Source of the DNA: an uncultured Bacteroidia bacterium
GTDB taxonomy: Bacteria; Bacteroidota; Bacteroidia; Bacteroidales; Prolixibacteraceae
Direction: 5' to 3'
DNA: 45,732 nucleotides
NCBI GenBank assembly: GCA_903902325.1
Contig: CAIUUO010000204.1
Location: 1-45,732, forward strand
Every line of letters starts with the position of its first letter. Position 1 is the first letter of the stretch. Below are positions 34,137-43,001 of the stretch, piece by piece. The position numbers and the translations under genes were made by a program. Below the pieces are notes generated by a model. It was not told the DNA's origin, made no database searches, and worked only from the letters and a program-made list of their open reading frames with translations.

Positions 34137-37100
34137 ATGCATCCTATTTCCTCCAAGACTGAACCTGCAGTAAGTAAAAAAAACTTCGGATTTGATATTG
34201 GTTCAATATCAGTCAATACGGTGGTTCTGGATCCTGAGAACAAAGTTTTGGATAATCGCTATGATTTCTGTTTTGGAAGACCCTTCCATGTGCTAAAAGA
34301 TATTTTGACCGATCTCGTTACTGCAATCGGAGTTGAAAACATTGGTTTGATTGCTTTTACCGGTACAGGTGGTAAACAGGCATCAGAAATGCTGGGTGGT
34401 TGTTTTGTCAACGAAATTATCAGTCAGTCGACTTCCGTCTCAAAGTTATATCCTGAAGCAAAGACAATCATTGAAATGGGAGGTGAAGACTCCAAACTGA
34501 TCTTCATGGAACATAAGGTGGTCACCAACAAATCCCAGCTTTCCGATTTTGCCCTGAACACATTGTGTGCTGCCGGAACGGGTTCCTTCCTGGATCAGCA
34601 GGCAAAGAGAATTGGGGTTTCCATCGTCAATGAATTCGGAGAGCTATCCCTGAAATCAGAAAATCCACCGCGTATCGCCGGCAGATGCTCCGTATTCGCC
34701 AAAAGCGATATGATTCACCTGCAACAGGTTGCCACTCCTTTGCACGACATCGTGGCAGGCCTCTGTTTTGCCGTCGCCCGCAACTTTAAAAGTACACTTG
34801 GACGAGGTAAGAAGTTCAGTAAACCCATCCTTTTTCAGGGAGGTGTTGCAGCCAATGTCGGTATGATAAGAGCCTTTGAAGAAGTGCTGGAACTGGAAAA
34901 AGGGGAACTGATCATACCCGAATTCCATGCCTCCATGGGCGCAATCGGCGCAGTATTTTACGCTCTTGAAAATCCCAAAACGACCCATATCTACAAAGGG
35001 ATGGAGGCTCTGGATCAATTTCTTTCCGGTGATAAAACGGATAAAAAATACCTGACTCCGCTAAAAGAATCGGAGGCCGTTTACAATAGAAATGTTACGC
35101 CGATTCCGGAAGGAACTACTGGCAAATTTCCGGTATATCTTGGTATTGACGTGGGATCGCTTAGTACCAATGTGGTCCTGATTGACGATAAGAATAACGT
35201 GATTGCCAGACGCTACCTGCCTACAGCCAGCAAACCCCTGGATGCGATCCGGCGGGGACTGACTGAAATTTACGATGAAGTAGGCGAACGTGTCGTGGTC
35301 AGGGCCTCTGGGACTACGGGTTCAGGGCGCTATCTGACAGGCGACTTCATCGGGGCGGATACCATTCAGAATGAGATCACTGCCCAGGCCACTGCTGCCA
35401 TCGCCTATGACCCAACTGTTGATACCATTTTTGAAATTGGCGGACAGGATTCAAAGTATATCCGGATTGAAAACGGAGTGGTAGTCGACTTCGAAATGAA
35501 TAAAGTCTGCGCTGCAGGAACCGGTTCATTTCTGGAGGAGCAGGCTGAAAAGCTGGACATCAGTATCGTCAATGAATTTGGAAACCTGGCACTGAGTTCC
35601 TGTCAGCCCTGCAAACTGGGAGATCGTTGCACCGTCTTCATGGAATCTGACCTGAATTCTCACCAGCAGAAAGGTGAGACGAAGGAAAACCTGGTTGGTG
35701 GTCTGGCCTATTCGATTGTCTACAATTATATCCAGAAAGTCGTAGGAACAAAACCCATCGGCAATAAAATCTTTTTCCAGGGTGGGGTCACCAACAACAA
35801 GTCTGTGGTTGCCGCATTCGAGGAGGTATCTGGCAAAAAAATAATTATCCCGCCGCATTACGACGTCACCGGTGCCATCGGTGCAGCCATCCTGGCCCGC
35901 AATATGATGAAACCAGAAGCAACATCCAGATTCAAAGGATTTGGGGTTTCTAAATTGCCCTATTCGCTCAAAAAATTCACCTGCAAGCATTGTTCCAACA
36001 ATTGTGAGGTGCAGATGGTCAAGATTGAAGGTGAAATGAAGGCGCTCTATTTCGGAGGACGTTGCGACAGGTGGGAGGTAGCCGACCGAAAGGGCAAAGG
36101 GAAGGACATTCCCAATCTGTTCGAAGAAAGGCTGAGATTACTTGTTGGTGACTACGTAGAAGAAGCATCGAGTGACAAAATCTCGATAGGTATTCCGCGT
36201 GCATTGATGCTTTATTACCAGCAATTTCCATTCTGGAGAACCTTCTTTCGGGAACTGGGATTTCGTTTAGTCGTTTCCGATCCAACAGATTCAAGGATCG
36301 TTACCAATTCCATAGAATCCATCGTGGCAGAAACATGTTTTCCAGTTGAACTGATGCACGGCCATATCAACAACTTGCTGGAAAAGAATGTGGATTTTGT
36401 CTTCACCCCATTCATTGTCAACGCAAAGGCAACTGCCAGCAATCCGACCAGTAACTGCAATTGCCCCTGGATTCAGTCGTATCCCTTCATGGTCAAGGGA
36501 GCCATGCACAACAACCCGCTCACTGAAAAGCTCCTGGTTCCAACACTCCATTTCCGGTTTTCCGAAAAAGTCATTCTGAAGGAACTCGCTGAATTCATGA
36601 AGGAGAAATTCGGTACTTCTGCATCGAGGGTTCAGAAGGCATTCAGGAAAGCGGATGAGACCCAGATCGCTTTTGAGCATGCGGTGAACCGCCGGGGAGC
36701 AGAGGTAATGGCCAACCTGCCCAAAGACAAAAAAGCAATGGTCATCATAGGAAGGCCCTACAATTCGGCGGATACCATGCTTAATCTTAACCTGGTTGAG
36801 AAATTGATTAACATGGATATTCTACCTATTCCACTTGATTACCTTCCACTTCATACCATCAACGTTTTTGAAGATTACCCCAGAATGTACTGGCCCAACG
36901 GACAAAAGATACTGGCTGCGTCCAAAATAGTAAGTCAGACAGAAAATTTATACGCGGTGTATCTGAGTAATTTCCGGTGCGGTCCGGATTCATTCCTGCA
37001 CCATTTTGTCCGGGATGAACTGAAAGGCAAACCCTACCTGCTGCTTGAAGTGGATGAGCACAGTGCAGATGCCGGATTATTGACGCGTTGTGAAGCTTTT

Positions 37101-38396
37101 CTCGATAGTCTGGATGGTTACAGGAAAGTTCATTTAAAGACAGATACGATAGCTCCTTTCCGTATGATCCGCCATTTCAACGATGACAGAACCATCTATT
37201 TCCCTTATATGCGTGACGCTGCCTATGCAGTCTCGGCCGCAGTGAGGAGCTGTGGCATTAAATCCGAAGTGCTGCCCATGACGGATGAAAATGCCATTGA
37301 ACTGGCAAGAAGACATACCTCGTCCCAGGAGTGCTTTCCTCTGACCTGCACGACAGGCAGCTTTCTTCAGAAGCTGATGGAACCTGGAATCGACCCAAAA
37401 AAGGTGGCATTCTTCATGCCGGATCACAACGGTCCGTGCCGATTTGGCCAGTACAACTTGTTGCAGCGAAAAATTTTCGACAGGTTAGGTTTTCAGGATG
37501 TTGAAATCATCTCTCCGGGAAACGACGATTCGTATGAAACCATGGCCGCAGGACATTCGACCAAGTTCAGGTTCACCGCCTGGAAAGGTATGATAGCTGT
37601 AGACCTGCTCAGGAAAATGCAGCAGGAACGCAGGCCATATGAAGCGCTGAAAGGTATGACAGATAAGATATACAGGCAATATCTGGGCGAGGTGATCCGG
37701 TCACTTGAAAACGGAGCAAAGGGTTTGAATGATGTTCTTCGCAGATCGGCTGAAGCTTTCAATATCATTCCAATTGTGATCGGGTACCGTAAACCCGTGA
37801 TTCCAGTAATTGGTGAAGTTTTCATGCGAGACAACCCGTTCTGCAATGGTTATGTGGTCCAAAGGCTGGAGGAACTGGGGGCAGAAACCTTCATGGCGCC
37901 GATGGCGGAGTGGATCAGTTACTCTACTTACCGATACTGGCGCGACAGTATCTGGAAATCCGACTTCAAAGGACTGTTCAAATCCAAAATCCAGGAGTTT
38001 TCGCAGCATCTTTCTCAGAGTATGCTGAATAAAACAGTTAGAGGTGTGGCTGAACTGGATCGGGATTTGCATCTAAAAGAGATGCTTGAAGCGTGTGGCA
38101 CCTATGTCCACAAGCATTATGATGGTGATCCTGCGCTTGCAATGGGAGCTGCCGTGAATCTGACGAAGACCAACATTTCCGGAATTGCCAATGTCCTTCC
38201 GTTCACCTGCATGCCCGGAACACTTATCACTTCGGTGTCACATCTATTCAGGAAGGATCACGACAATATCCCATGGGAAAACATAGCCTACGACGGACAG
38301 GATTCCATCAACATCGATACGCGCCTGCAGGCTTTCATGCATCAGGCACACCTGTACTGCCAGGAAAAAGGATATGATAAGGCACGGGTCTGGTAG
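34137..38396 (+). CDS. Giant acyl-CoA dehydratase activase / 2-hydroxyacyl-CoA dehydratase-like fusion
   Basis: This 1419-residue protein fuses two BadF/BadG/BcrA/BcrD-type ATPase domains (about 17-290 and 335-600) to DUF2229-like and dehydratase-like domains. Each ATPase copy has the acetate-kinase/Hsp70-fold motifs (FDIGSISVNTV and GIDVGSLSTNVV), the helix-cluster motif with CAAGTGSFL (Cys144 and Cys458) that in HgdC-type activators binds a bridging [4Fe-4S] cluster, and GGVAAN or GGVTNN. Then come a cysteine cluster (CKHCSNNCE near 620), the DUF2229 region (IGIPRALMLYYQQFPFW onwards), and a C-terminal part with ECFPLTCTTGSF and NGPCRFGQYN typical of the dehydratase D component. The family drives difficult electron transfers with ATP; the substrate of this large form is unknown to me. 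It is O2-sensitive by analogy. Confidence 0.88.
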   Translation: MHPISSKTEPAVSKKNFGFDIGSISVNTVVLDPENKVLDNRYDFCFGRPFHVLKDILTDLVTAIGVENIGLIAFTGTGGKQASEMLGGCFVNEIISQSTSVSKLYPEAKTIIEMGGEDSKLIFMEHKVVTNKSQLSDFALNTLCAAGTGSFLDQQAKRIGVSIVNEFGELSLKSENPPRIAGRCSVFAKSDMIHLQQVATPLHDIVAGLCFAVARNFKSTLGRGKKFSKPILFQGGVAANVGMIRAFEEVLELEKGELIIPEFHASMGAIGAVFYALENPKTTHIYKGMEALDQFLSGDKTDKKYLTPLKESEAVYNRNVTPIPEGTTGKFPVYLGIDVGSLSTNVVLIDDKNNVIARRYLPTASKPLDAIRRGLTEIYDEVGERVVVRASGTTGSGRYLTGDFIGADTIQNEITAQATAAIAYDPTVDTIFEIGGQDSKYIRIENGVVVDFEMNKVCAAGTGSFLEEQAEKLDISIVNEFGNLALSSCQPCKLGDRCTVFMESDLNSHQQKGETKENLVGGLAYSIVYNYIQKVVGTKPIGNKIFFQGGVTNNKSVVAAFEEVSGKKIIIPPHYDVTGAIGAAILARNMMKPEATSRFKGFGVSKLPYSLKKFTCKHCSNNCEVQMVKIEGEMKALYFGGRCDRWEVADRKGKGKDIPNLFEERLRLLVGDYVEEASSDKISIGIPRALMLYYQQFPFWRTFFRELGFRLVVSDPTDSRIVTNSIESIVAETCFPVELMHGHINNLLEKNVDFVFTPFIVNAKATASNPTSNCNCPWIQSYPFMVKGAMHNNPLTEKLLVPTLHFRFSEKVILKELAEFMKEKFGTSASRVQKAFRKADETQIAFEHAVNRRGAEVMANLPKDKKAMVIIGRPYNSADTMLNLNLVEKLINMDILPIPLDYLPLHTINVFEDYPRMYWPNGQKILAASKIVSQTENLYAVYLSNFRCGPDSFLHHFVRDELKGKPYLLLEVDEHSADAGLLTRCEAFLDSLDGYRKVHLKTDTIAPFRMIRHFNDDRTIYFPYMRDAAYAVSAAVRSCGIKSEVLPMTDENAIELARRHTSSQECFPLTCTTGSFLQKLMEPGIDPKKVAFFMPDHNGPCRFGQYNLLQRKIFDRLGFQDVEIISPGNDDSYETMAAGHSTKFRFTAWKGMIAVDLLRKMQQERRPYEALKGMTDKIYRQYLGEVIRSLENGAKGLNDVLRRSAEAFNIIPIVIGYRKPVIPVIGEVFMRDNPFCNGYVVQRLEELGAETFMAPMAEWISYSTYRYWRDSIWKSDFKGLFKSKIQEFSQHLSQSMLNKTVRGVAELDRDLHLKEMLEACGTYVHKHYDGDPALAMGAAVNLTKTNISGIANVLPFTCMPGTLITSVSHLFRKDHDNIPWENIAYDGQDSINIDTRLQAFMHQAHLYCQEKGYDKARVW

Positions 38397-38416
38397 TTTA
38401 TCTTAAATGCAATTAT

Positions 38417-38761
38417 ATGGCTTACAATATTAAACTGGCTGACAGGATACGTGAAAGATTAGCAAACCTTCCGGTCATTGAGGAAAAGGAGATGATGGGC
38501 GGTCTGGCCTTCATGGTCAACGATAAAATGTGTGTTGGTGTAATCAAGGAGGATATGATGTGTCGGATTGAACCTGATTTACATGCAGAAGTCATTGAAA
38601 AACAGGGATGCAGAACCATGGATTTCACCAAACAGCATATGAAGGGCTGGATCATGGTCGATGAAACAGGTATAAGGAATGCAAAGGAACTTGACTTTTA
38701 CATCAACCTTGCACTCGATTTTAATGCCAGGGCAAAAGCAACAAAGAAAAAGAAAAAGTGA
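38417..38761 (+). CDS. TfoX N-terminal domain protein
   Basis: The 114-residue protein is a stand-alone TfoX N-terminal domain: start with LADRIRERL, then the hallmark EKEMMGGLAFMVNDKMCVGVIKED, MCRIEPD, and the late KGWIMVDETGI followed by a helix. In gammaproteobacteria TfoX/Sxy activates competence genes with a second domain that is absent here; stand-alone copies are common and of unknown role. It ends in a lysine-rich tail. It follows the activase gene by 20 bases and is probably co-transcribed. A nonamer inverted element lies 35 bases downstream. Confidence 0.87.
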   Translation: MAYNIKLADRIRERLANLPVIEEKEMMGGLAFMVNDKMCVGVIKEDMMCRIEPDLHAEVIEKQGCRTMDFTKQHMKGWIMVDETGIRNAKELDFYINLALDFNARAKATKKKKK

Positions 38762-38796
38762 GTAAATGGAACACTTGTCCTAAGAGTAAAGATATC

Positions 38797-38893
38797 TAAC
38801 CACGAAGGACCCGAAGGCAAAACACAAAGGACACAAATTGGAAACATTCACCCTTCGTGTCCTTTGAGCATCCTTAGTGCCCTTTGTGGTTAA
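38797..38893. repeat. AACCACGAAGG nonamer inverted element, copy 2
   Basis: Same layout as 16412-16514: a left arm TAACCACGAAGGACCCGAAG, an AT-rich middle and a right arm ending CCCTTTGTGGTTAA. The right arm differs from copy 1 at about three positions. Here it lies between two convergent genes (tfoX-like and HD protein). Confidence 0.87.
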
Positions 38894-38930
38894 AAAGAAT
38901 TACGTTCATTCTCACAAAGTCAGACAAGAG

Positions 38931-39425
38931 CTACTTTCCAAACAATTCCTCAATCACCCTTCTTCCGCTTTCCGACTTGAAATTCAATTCCACAAACCTG
39001 CGAATCCCTTCCGGTGAAATCTCCTCCTCCACCGCATTGACCAGGAAGTCGGCTTCCACCAGCAATTGAAAATCTATGCCGTCAATGGCCGAAAAAGTGT
39101 GATGCTTGCTGACGATAAAACAAACCCTGTCAATTACAACGGGGTCTACGGCAATATTCTCCAATATTTGCCTGGCTACCGGCGGACCTTCAATCTCCTG
39201 TTTTTGCCCATCGGAGTAGCCATGCTTCACTTCGGAAACATGGATGCCAATATCATGCAGGACGGCTGTCAATTCCAGGATAAACTGTTGCTCAGGTGTT
39301 AATCCTTCCAGCCTTCCAAGCAATTGGGCATATCCATACACTTTCAGGGAATGTTCAATTCTTTTCTGGTCACCCCTGTTCCTGTTCATCATTTCCAACA
39401 GGGCTAATGCTATCTGTTTATCCAT
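38931..39425 (-). CDS. HD-domain phosphohydrolase
   Basis: The 164-residue protein is an HD-superfamily metal-dependent phosphohydrolase. Visible ligands are His25 (RIEHSLKVYGYA), the His-Asp pair in AVLHDIGIH, a later KHHTF, and Asp in LLVEADFLVNAVEE. The substrate is unknown; small HD proteins often act on nucleotides. Its ATG overlaps the end of uvrB by eight bases, so it is translated from the uvrB transcript. Confidence 0.85.
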   Translation of the reverse strand: MDKQIALALLEMMNRNRGDQKRIEHSLKVYGYAQLLGRLEGLTPEQQFILELTAVLHDIGIHVSEVKHGYSDGQKQEIEGPPVARQILENIAVDPVVIDRVCFIVSKHHTFSAIDGIDFQLLVEADFLVNAVEEEISPEGIRRFVELNFKSESGRRVIEELFGK

Positions 39426-41445
39426 TTTTTCGTTCTTTCAGCAGTTTTTGCAAGGCAAACATCTCATCCCGCAACCTCGCCGCTTCGATGAAATCGAGTT
39501 CCTTGGCAGCTTTCTCCATCTCTTTTTTGGTTTTCAGTATCGCTTTTTCAAGGGCATCTGGTGTCAGGTAAGCCAGTACCGGATCTGCAGCGTAGTCAAT
39601 GGTCTCAGGCGGAACATAGGGCTTCCCTCCCAATCCCTTGGTCAGCCTATACTCCATGCCGATGATCTCACGGGTCGGTTTGACGATCTGCGTGGGTGTG
39701 ATGTCGTTGGCCAGGTTGTAGGCATGCTGCTTGTTCCTGCGGTAATTCGAGGCATCAATGGTCCGCTGCATCGAATCCGTGACCTTGTCGGCATACATGA
39801 TGACCCGTCCGTTCAGGTTACGGGCTGCACGTCCTGCCGTTTGCGTAAGCGATCGTTCCGATCGGAGGAATCCCTCCTTGTCGGCATCCAGAATCGCTAC
39901 CAGCGATACTTCCGGCAGATCGAGTCCCTCCCGAAGAAGGTTGATCCCGACCAGCACATCAAAACTCCCTTTCCGCAATTCTTCCATGATCTCCACCCGC
40001 TCCATGGTATCCACATCTGAGTGGATATACCGGCATTTGATGTTGATTCGGTCAAAGTATTTGGAAAGCTCCTCAGCCATTCTTTTGGTCAGAGTGGTAA
40101 CAAGTACCCGCTCATTCTTCTCAACACGGAGATGAATCTCATGGATCAGATCATCCACCTGGTTGTGCGCAGGCCTTATCTCGATAATCGGGTCAAGCAG
40201 GCCTGTAGGACGGATGATCTGCTCCACAATCACTCCCTCACTCTTCTGCAGTTCATAATCTGCAGGCGTAGCGCTCACAAAGATCATCTGCGTGGCAATC
40301 GCCTCAAATTCGTCAAATTTCAAGGGGCGGTTGTCGATGGCGGCCGGTAACCGGAAGCCGTAATCCACTAGCGTGGTTTTCCTGGAACGGTCACCACCAT
40401 ACATCGCCCGGATCTGCGGCATCGTCACATGACTCTCGTCGATGATCATCAGGAAATCGTCAGGGAAAAAATCGAGCAGACAGAATGGTCTCGATCCCGG
40501 AACCCTTCCGTCAAAATATCGGGAATAATTTTCGATACCCGGACAATAACCCAACTCCCGGATCATCTCCAGGTCGTAATTGACCCGGTCTTCAATGCGT
40601 TTGGCTTCGGCATGCTTGCCGATGCTCTTAAAGAAATCTATCTGTTTGACCAGGTCATCCTGGATCTGTCGAATCGCCGCCTTGGTTCGGTCTTTCGTGG
40701 TAACAAATATATTGGCTGGATAGATGGCATAATGGTCGTGCAGACTCAAAAAAGCGCCGTTTTCGGGATTGAAAGTGGATATTTCCTCGATCTCATCACC
40801 GAAGAACTGAATCCGCACCGCATCGTCCGCGTAAGCGGGAAAAATATCGACGGTATCGCCCTTCACCCGGAAGTTTCCCCGCTGAAAATCAAGATCGGTC
40901 CGGGAATACATCGCATCCACCAGCTTCCTCAACATCACATTCCTTCCCAACTGCTCACCTATTTTGATATGGGTGACGTTGGCATGGAAATCCTCCGGGT
41001 TACCAATACCATAAATACATGACACGGAAGAGACGACCACAATATCCCTCCGGCCGGAGAGAAGTGAAGAAGTCGCTGCAAGCCGCAGCTTTTCAATCTC
41101 CTTGTTGATGGCCAGGTCTTTTTCAATAAAAGTATCGGTAGTTGGCAAATAGGCTTCCGGCTGGTAATAATCGTAGTAGGAGACGAAGTATTGAACCGCA
41201 TTCTCCGGGAAAAACTGCTTCATCTCGCCGTATAACTGGGCAGCCAGCGTCTTATTGTGGCTTAGTATCAGCGTTGGTTTCTGTACCTTTTCGATCACGT
41301 TGGCCATGGTGAAGGTCTTTCCCGAACCCGTCACGCCAAGCAGAGTCTGGTAAGGGTAACCGGACGAGATCCCCTCACTCAGTTGCGAATTGGCCTGTGG
41401 CTGGTCTCCCGTGGGAATGAAATCGGCCGTTATTTTAAAATCCAT
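39418..41445 (-). CDS. uvrB: Excinuclease ABC subunit B
   Basis: UvrB is the damage-verifying helicase-like core of nucleotide excision repair. The 675-residue protein has Walker A GVTGSGKT at 37-44, the beta-hairpin region with YDYYQPEAYLP, the DESHVT Walker B, the helicase motifs including EGLDLPEVSLVAILDADKEGFLRS and QTAGRAARN, and the C-terminal UVR motif (DFIEAARLRDEM). I chose the start MDFKITADFIPTGDQP at 41445; an in-frame start at 41556 is only a read-through of the heptamer element upstream. Length is normal. It leads a two-gene operon with the HD protein. Confidence 0.97.
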   Translation of the reverse strand: MDFKITADFIPTGDQPQANSQLSEGISSGYPYQTLLGVTGSGKTFTMANVIEKVQKPTLILSHNKTLAAQLYGEMKQFFPENAVQYFVSYYDYYQPEAYLPTTDTFIEKDLAINKEIEKLRLAATSSLLSGRRDIVVVSSVSCIYGIGNPEDFHANVTHIKIGEQLGRNVMLRKLVDAMYSRTDLDFQRGNFRVKGDTVDIFPAYADDAVRIQFFGDEIEEISTFNPENGAFLSLHDHYAIYPANIFVTTKDRTKAAIRQIQDDLVKQIDFFKSIGKHAEAKRIEDRVNYDLEMIRELGYCPGIENYSRYFDGRVPGSRPFCLLDFFPDDFLMIIDESHVTMPQIRAMYGGDRSRKTTLVDYGFRLPAAIDNRPLKFDEFEAIATQMIFVSATPADYELQKSEGVIVEQIIRPTGLLDPIIEIRPAHNQVDDLIHEIHLRVEKNERVLVTTLTKRMAEELSKYFDRINIKCRYIHSDVDTMERVEIMEELRKGSFDVLVGINLLREGLDLPEVSLVAILDADKEGFLRSERSLTQTAGRAARNLNGRVIMYADKVTDSMQRTIDASNYRRNKQHAYNLANDITPTQIVKPTREIIGMEYRLTKGLGGKPYVPPETIDYAADPVLAYLTPDALEKAILKTKKEMEKAAKELDFIEAARLRDEMFALQKLLKERKNG

Positions 41446-41470
41446 GTTGCAAAATGTTCCATTTAAAAAA

Positions 41471-41505
41471 GGATAAAGGATAAAGGAAAAAGGATAAAGT
41501 ACGCT
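41471..41505 (+). repeat. GGnnAAA heptamer element, copy C1
   Basis: Four heptamers (GGATAAA, GGATAAA, GGAAAAA, GGATAAA), then a shortened tail GTACGCT. It lies 25 bases upstream of the uvrB start and is the inverted partner of copy C2. Confidence 0.88.
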
Positions 41506-41568
41506 ACCTTCAAAATAGTACGAAAATTGAAGGATTGAGTTTTTAATTTTGTGCAAATAATGTAATAA

Positions 41569-41607
41569 GCGTTCTTGACTTTTTCCTTTTTCCTTTAGCC
41601 TTTAGCC
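41569..41607 (-). repeat. GGnnAAA heptamer element, copy C2 (inverted)
   Basis: On the minus strand: two GGCTAAA, two GGAAAAA, then the tail GTCAAGAACGC. It ends eight bases from the stop of the HAD gene. The 63-base core between C1 and C2 is AT-rich and without a visible gene. Confidence 0.88.
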
Positions 41608-41615
41608 TTCCTTTT

Positions 41616-42209
41616 TCAGTAAAAAGGTGTTACATCGGTTGCCATCATCCCCGCTGCTTTTGCTGCCTGCAGGCCGAGTTTGCTGTCTTCGAACACCTGG
41701 CAATATTCTGGTGCAACGCCAATGAGTTCTGCAGCTTTCAAGAAAGTATCCGGATGAGGCTTGTGGTTTACAACATCCTCCGCAGTGACAACATGTTCAA
41801 AATGATCACGAACTCCGGCAAGTTCCAGGGTCTTAAGGGCATAGAACCTTGTTCCTCCGGTTCCACAAGCCATGGGAAGTTTTCCGGAATATTCCTTAAT
41901 AATTTTAACTACCGGTAAAATTGGATCGGCCAGGTGAATATTGCTGAGGAAATTTAATTCCTTCCTGTCCGCAAATTCCTGAGGATCGAAATCTTTCTGG
42001 AATTTATCTTTCAGAATTGCACTGGTTTGGTAAGCTGGAATACCGCTCAATTTAAAATATACTTCAGCCGTGATTTCAAACCCGTATTCAGCAGCTGTCT
42101 GCTGGTAGGCTTTAAAATGAATTGGCATGGTATCTGAAATCGTACCATCGATATCAAATATCAATCCCCTGGCTCTTGGGTCTACTAATAACTCTCGATT
42201 TTTAATCAT
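41616..42209 (-). CDS. HAD-superfamily phosphatase (beta-phosphoglucomutase/YqaB-like)
   Basis: The 197-residue protein has the HAD nucleophile motif FDIDGTISDTMP, a helical cap, the second motif ACGTGG, the lysine of motif III in VNHKPHPDTF and the acidic motif IV in VFEDSKLGLQAA. The spacing of the cap and the HFKAYQQTAAEYGF stretch fit YqaB-type sugar-phosphate phosphatases or beta-phosphoglucomutases; the substrate cannot be fixed from sequence. I chose the ATG at 42209 (MIKNRELL); upstream in-frame extension is unconserved and would cross a promoter box. Divergent from the small membrane protein gene. Confidence 0.88.
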   Translation of the reverse strand: MIKNRELLVDPRARGLIFDIDGTISDTMPIHFKAYQQTAAEYGFEITAEVYFKLSGIPAYQTSAILKDKFQKDFDPQEFADRKELNFLSNIHLADPILPVVKIIKEYSGKLPMACGTGGTRFYALKTLELAGVRDHFEHVVTAEDVVNHKPHPDTFLKAAELIGVAPEYCQVFEDSKLGLQAAKAAGMMATDVTPFY

Positions 42210-42228
42210 CGGATGCTCTTGTTTTCGG

Positions 42229-42236
42229 CAAAAATA
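42229..42236 (-). promoter_or_regulatory. Candidate -7 box of the HAD gene
   Basis: On the minus strand TATTTTTG fits TAnnTTTG, about 19 bases upstream of the ATG. Confidence 0.45.
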
Positions 42237-42368
42237 GCGAATTACGACCTTGACTGGTATATGTGACCAAATAAACTTCAAATTAGGGGATAAATAACCA
42301 TCCTTGATCAAGGATATTTTGCTAATTTGCGGATACAAATACAGGTCGTTTATATAAAATTTGCAACC

Positions 42369-42761
42369 ATGCAGAATCACGAACTTTACCTGCCCATGCT
42401 GATTCCCATGTGGGGGATATTTATCGGCATTGCATTGATTATCATCGGTTACGCAGATAATAAATCTTACTTCACCTATGCCGGCTGGATGGTTTTGGTG
42501 ATTAACGGACTGATCTCTCTTTATTTCAATCTGTTTGAAATAAGTCCGGGGCATTTTGCAGCGAACACCTCTTTTCAGGAAACCGCCGGATTTCTTAAAA
42601 CGACGGGTTGGCTCAATACGACGGGCGCCTTTTTGGCTATGACGTCCCTTCTTTTTTTCCGATTCAAAAAAAAGAGATACATGCTTTTGGCTGTACTCAC
42701 GATCCTGTTCTTTTCCGTCCTGTTTTTCCAGTATTATGGACTTATTCAGAAACCAAAGTAA
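42369..42761 (+). CDS. Small four-helix membrane protein, unknown
   Basis: The 130-residue protein has four hydrophobic segments (about 8-30, 36-58, 80-97, 104-123) and short polar loops; the last two helices are separated by RFKKKR, which should face the cytoplasm. No motif of a known family is recognised. I chose the ATG at 42369 (MQNHELYLP); an upstream in-frame ATG at 42327 would add 14 residues without membrane character. It is divergent from the HAD gene. An ATTGACA heptamer array begins 15 bases after the stop. Confidence 0.7.
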   Translation: MQNHELYLPMLIPMWGIFIGIALIIIGYADNKSYFTYAGWMVLVINGLISLYFNLFEISPGHFAANTSFQETAGFLKTTGWLNTTGAFLAMTSLLFFRFKKKRYMLLAVLTILFFSVLFFQYYGLIQKPK

Positions 42762-42776
42762 GCATCACACGTAAAA

Positions 42777-42811
42777 ATTGACAATGGACAATGGACAGTT
42801 GACAATTATGC
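42777..42811 (+). repeat. ATTGACA heptamer array, copy 2, left arm
   Basis: ATTGACA, ATGGACA, ATGGACA, GTTGACA, then ATTATGC, all in seven-base register. The GTTGACA word and the ATnATGC end are shared with copy 1 at 12208. Confidence 0.88.
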
Positions 42812-42934
42812 ATCAATCTGATTTCATGTGCAATAGAAAAATAATACATTAAATGCTTTTAAATTTACAATAGAAATAAATTCAATATCAGTTTACAATT
42901 CAGGTGCAAATCACCATCCATTTATTCCATCCAT

Positions 42935-42962
42935 TGTCAATTGTCAATTGTCCATTGTCAAT
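42935..42962 (-). repeat. ATTGACA heptamer array, copy 2, right (inverted) arm
   Basis: Four units TGTCAAT, TGTCAAT, TGTCCAT, TGTCAAT in register are the reverse complement of the left-arm words, across a 123-base AT-rich core. The arm ends seven bases before a -7 promoter box. Confidence 0.9.
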
Positions 42963-42969
42963 TAGATAC

Positions 42970-42977
42970 TATCTTCG
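42970..42977 (+). promoter_or_regulatory. Candidate -7 box of the DUF7935-like gene and ovoA
   Basis: TATCTTCG matches TAnnTTTG with one mismatch, 24 bases upstream of the chosen ATG. The matching -33 region falls inside the inverted heptamer array. Confidence 0.4.
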
Positions 42978-43001
42978 TTGCAACAATTAATTCTGAATAT
43001 T

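Noticed and set aside
39244-40020. 258-codon plus-strand frame opposite uvrB and the HD gene
   Set aside because: It is antisense to strongly conserved coding sequence and shows no family features.
41446-41556. 37-residue N-terminal extension of uvrB
   Set aside because: It is translation of the GGnnAAA repeat; MDFKITADFIPTGDQP is the conserved start.
42210-42554. N-terminal extension of the HAD phosphatase and overlap with the divergent gene
   Set aside because: The extension has no family similarity and crosses a -7 promoter box; the ATG at 42209 gives the normal domain start.
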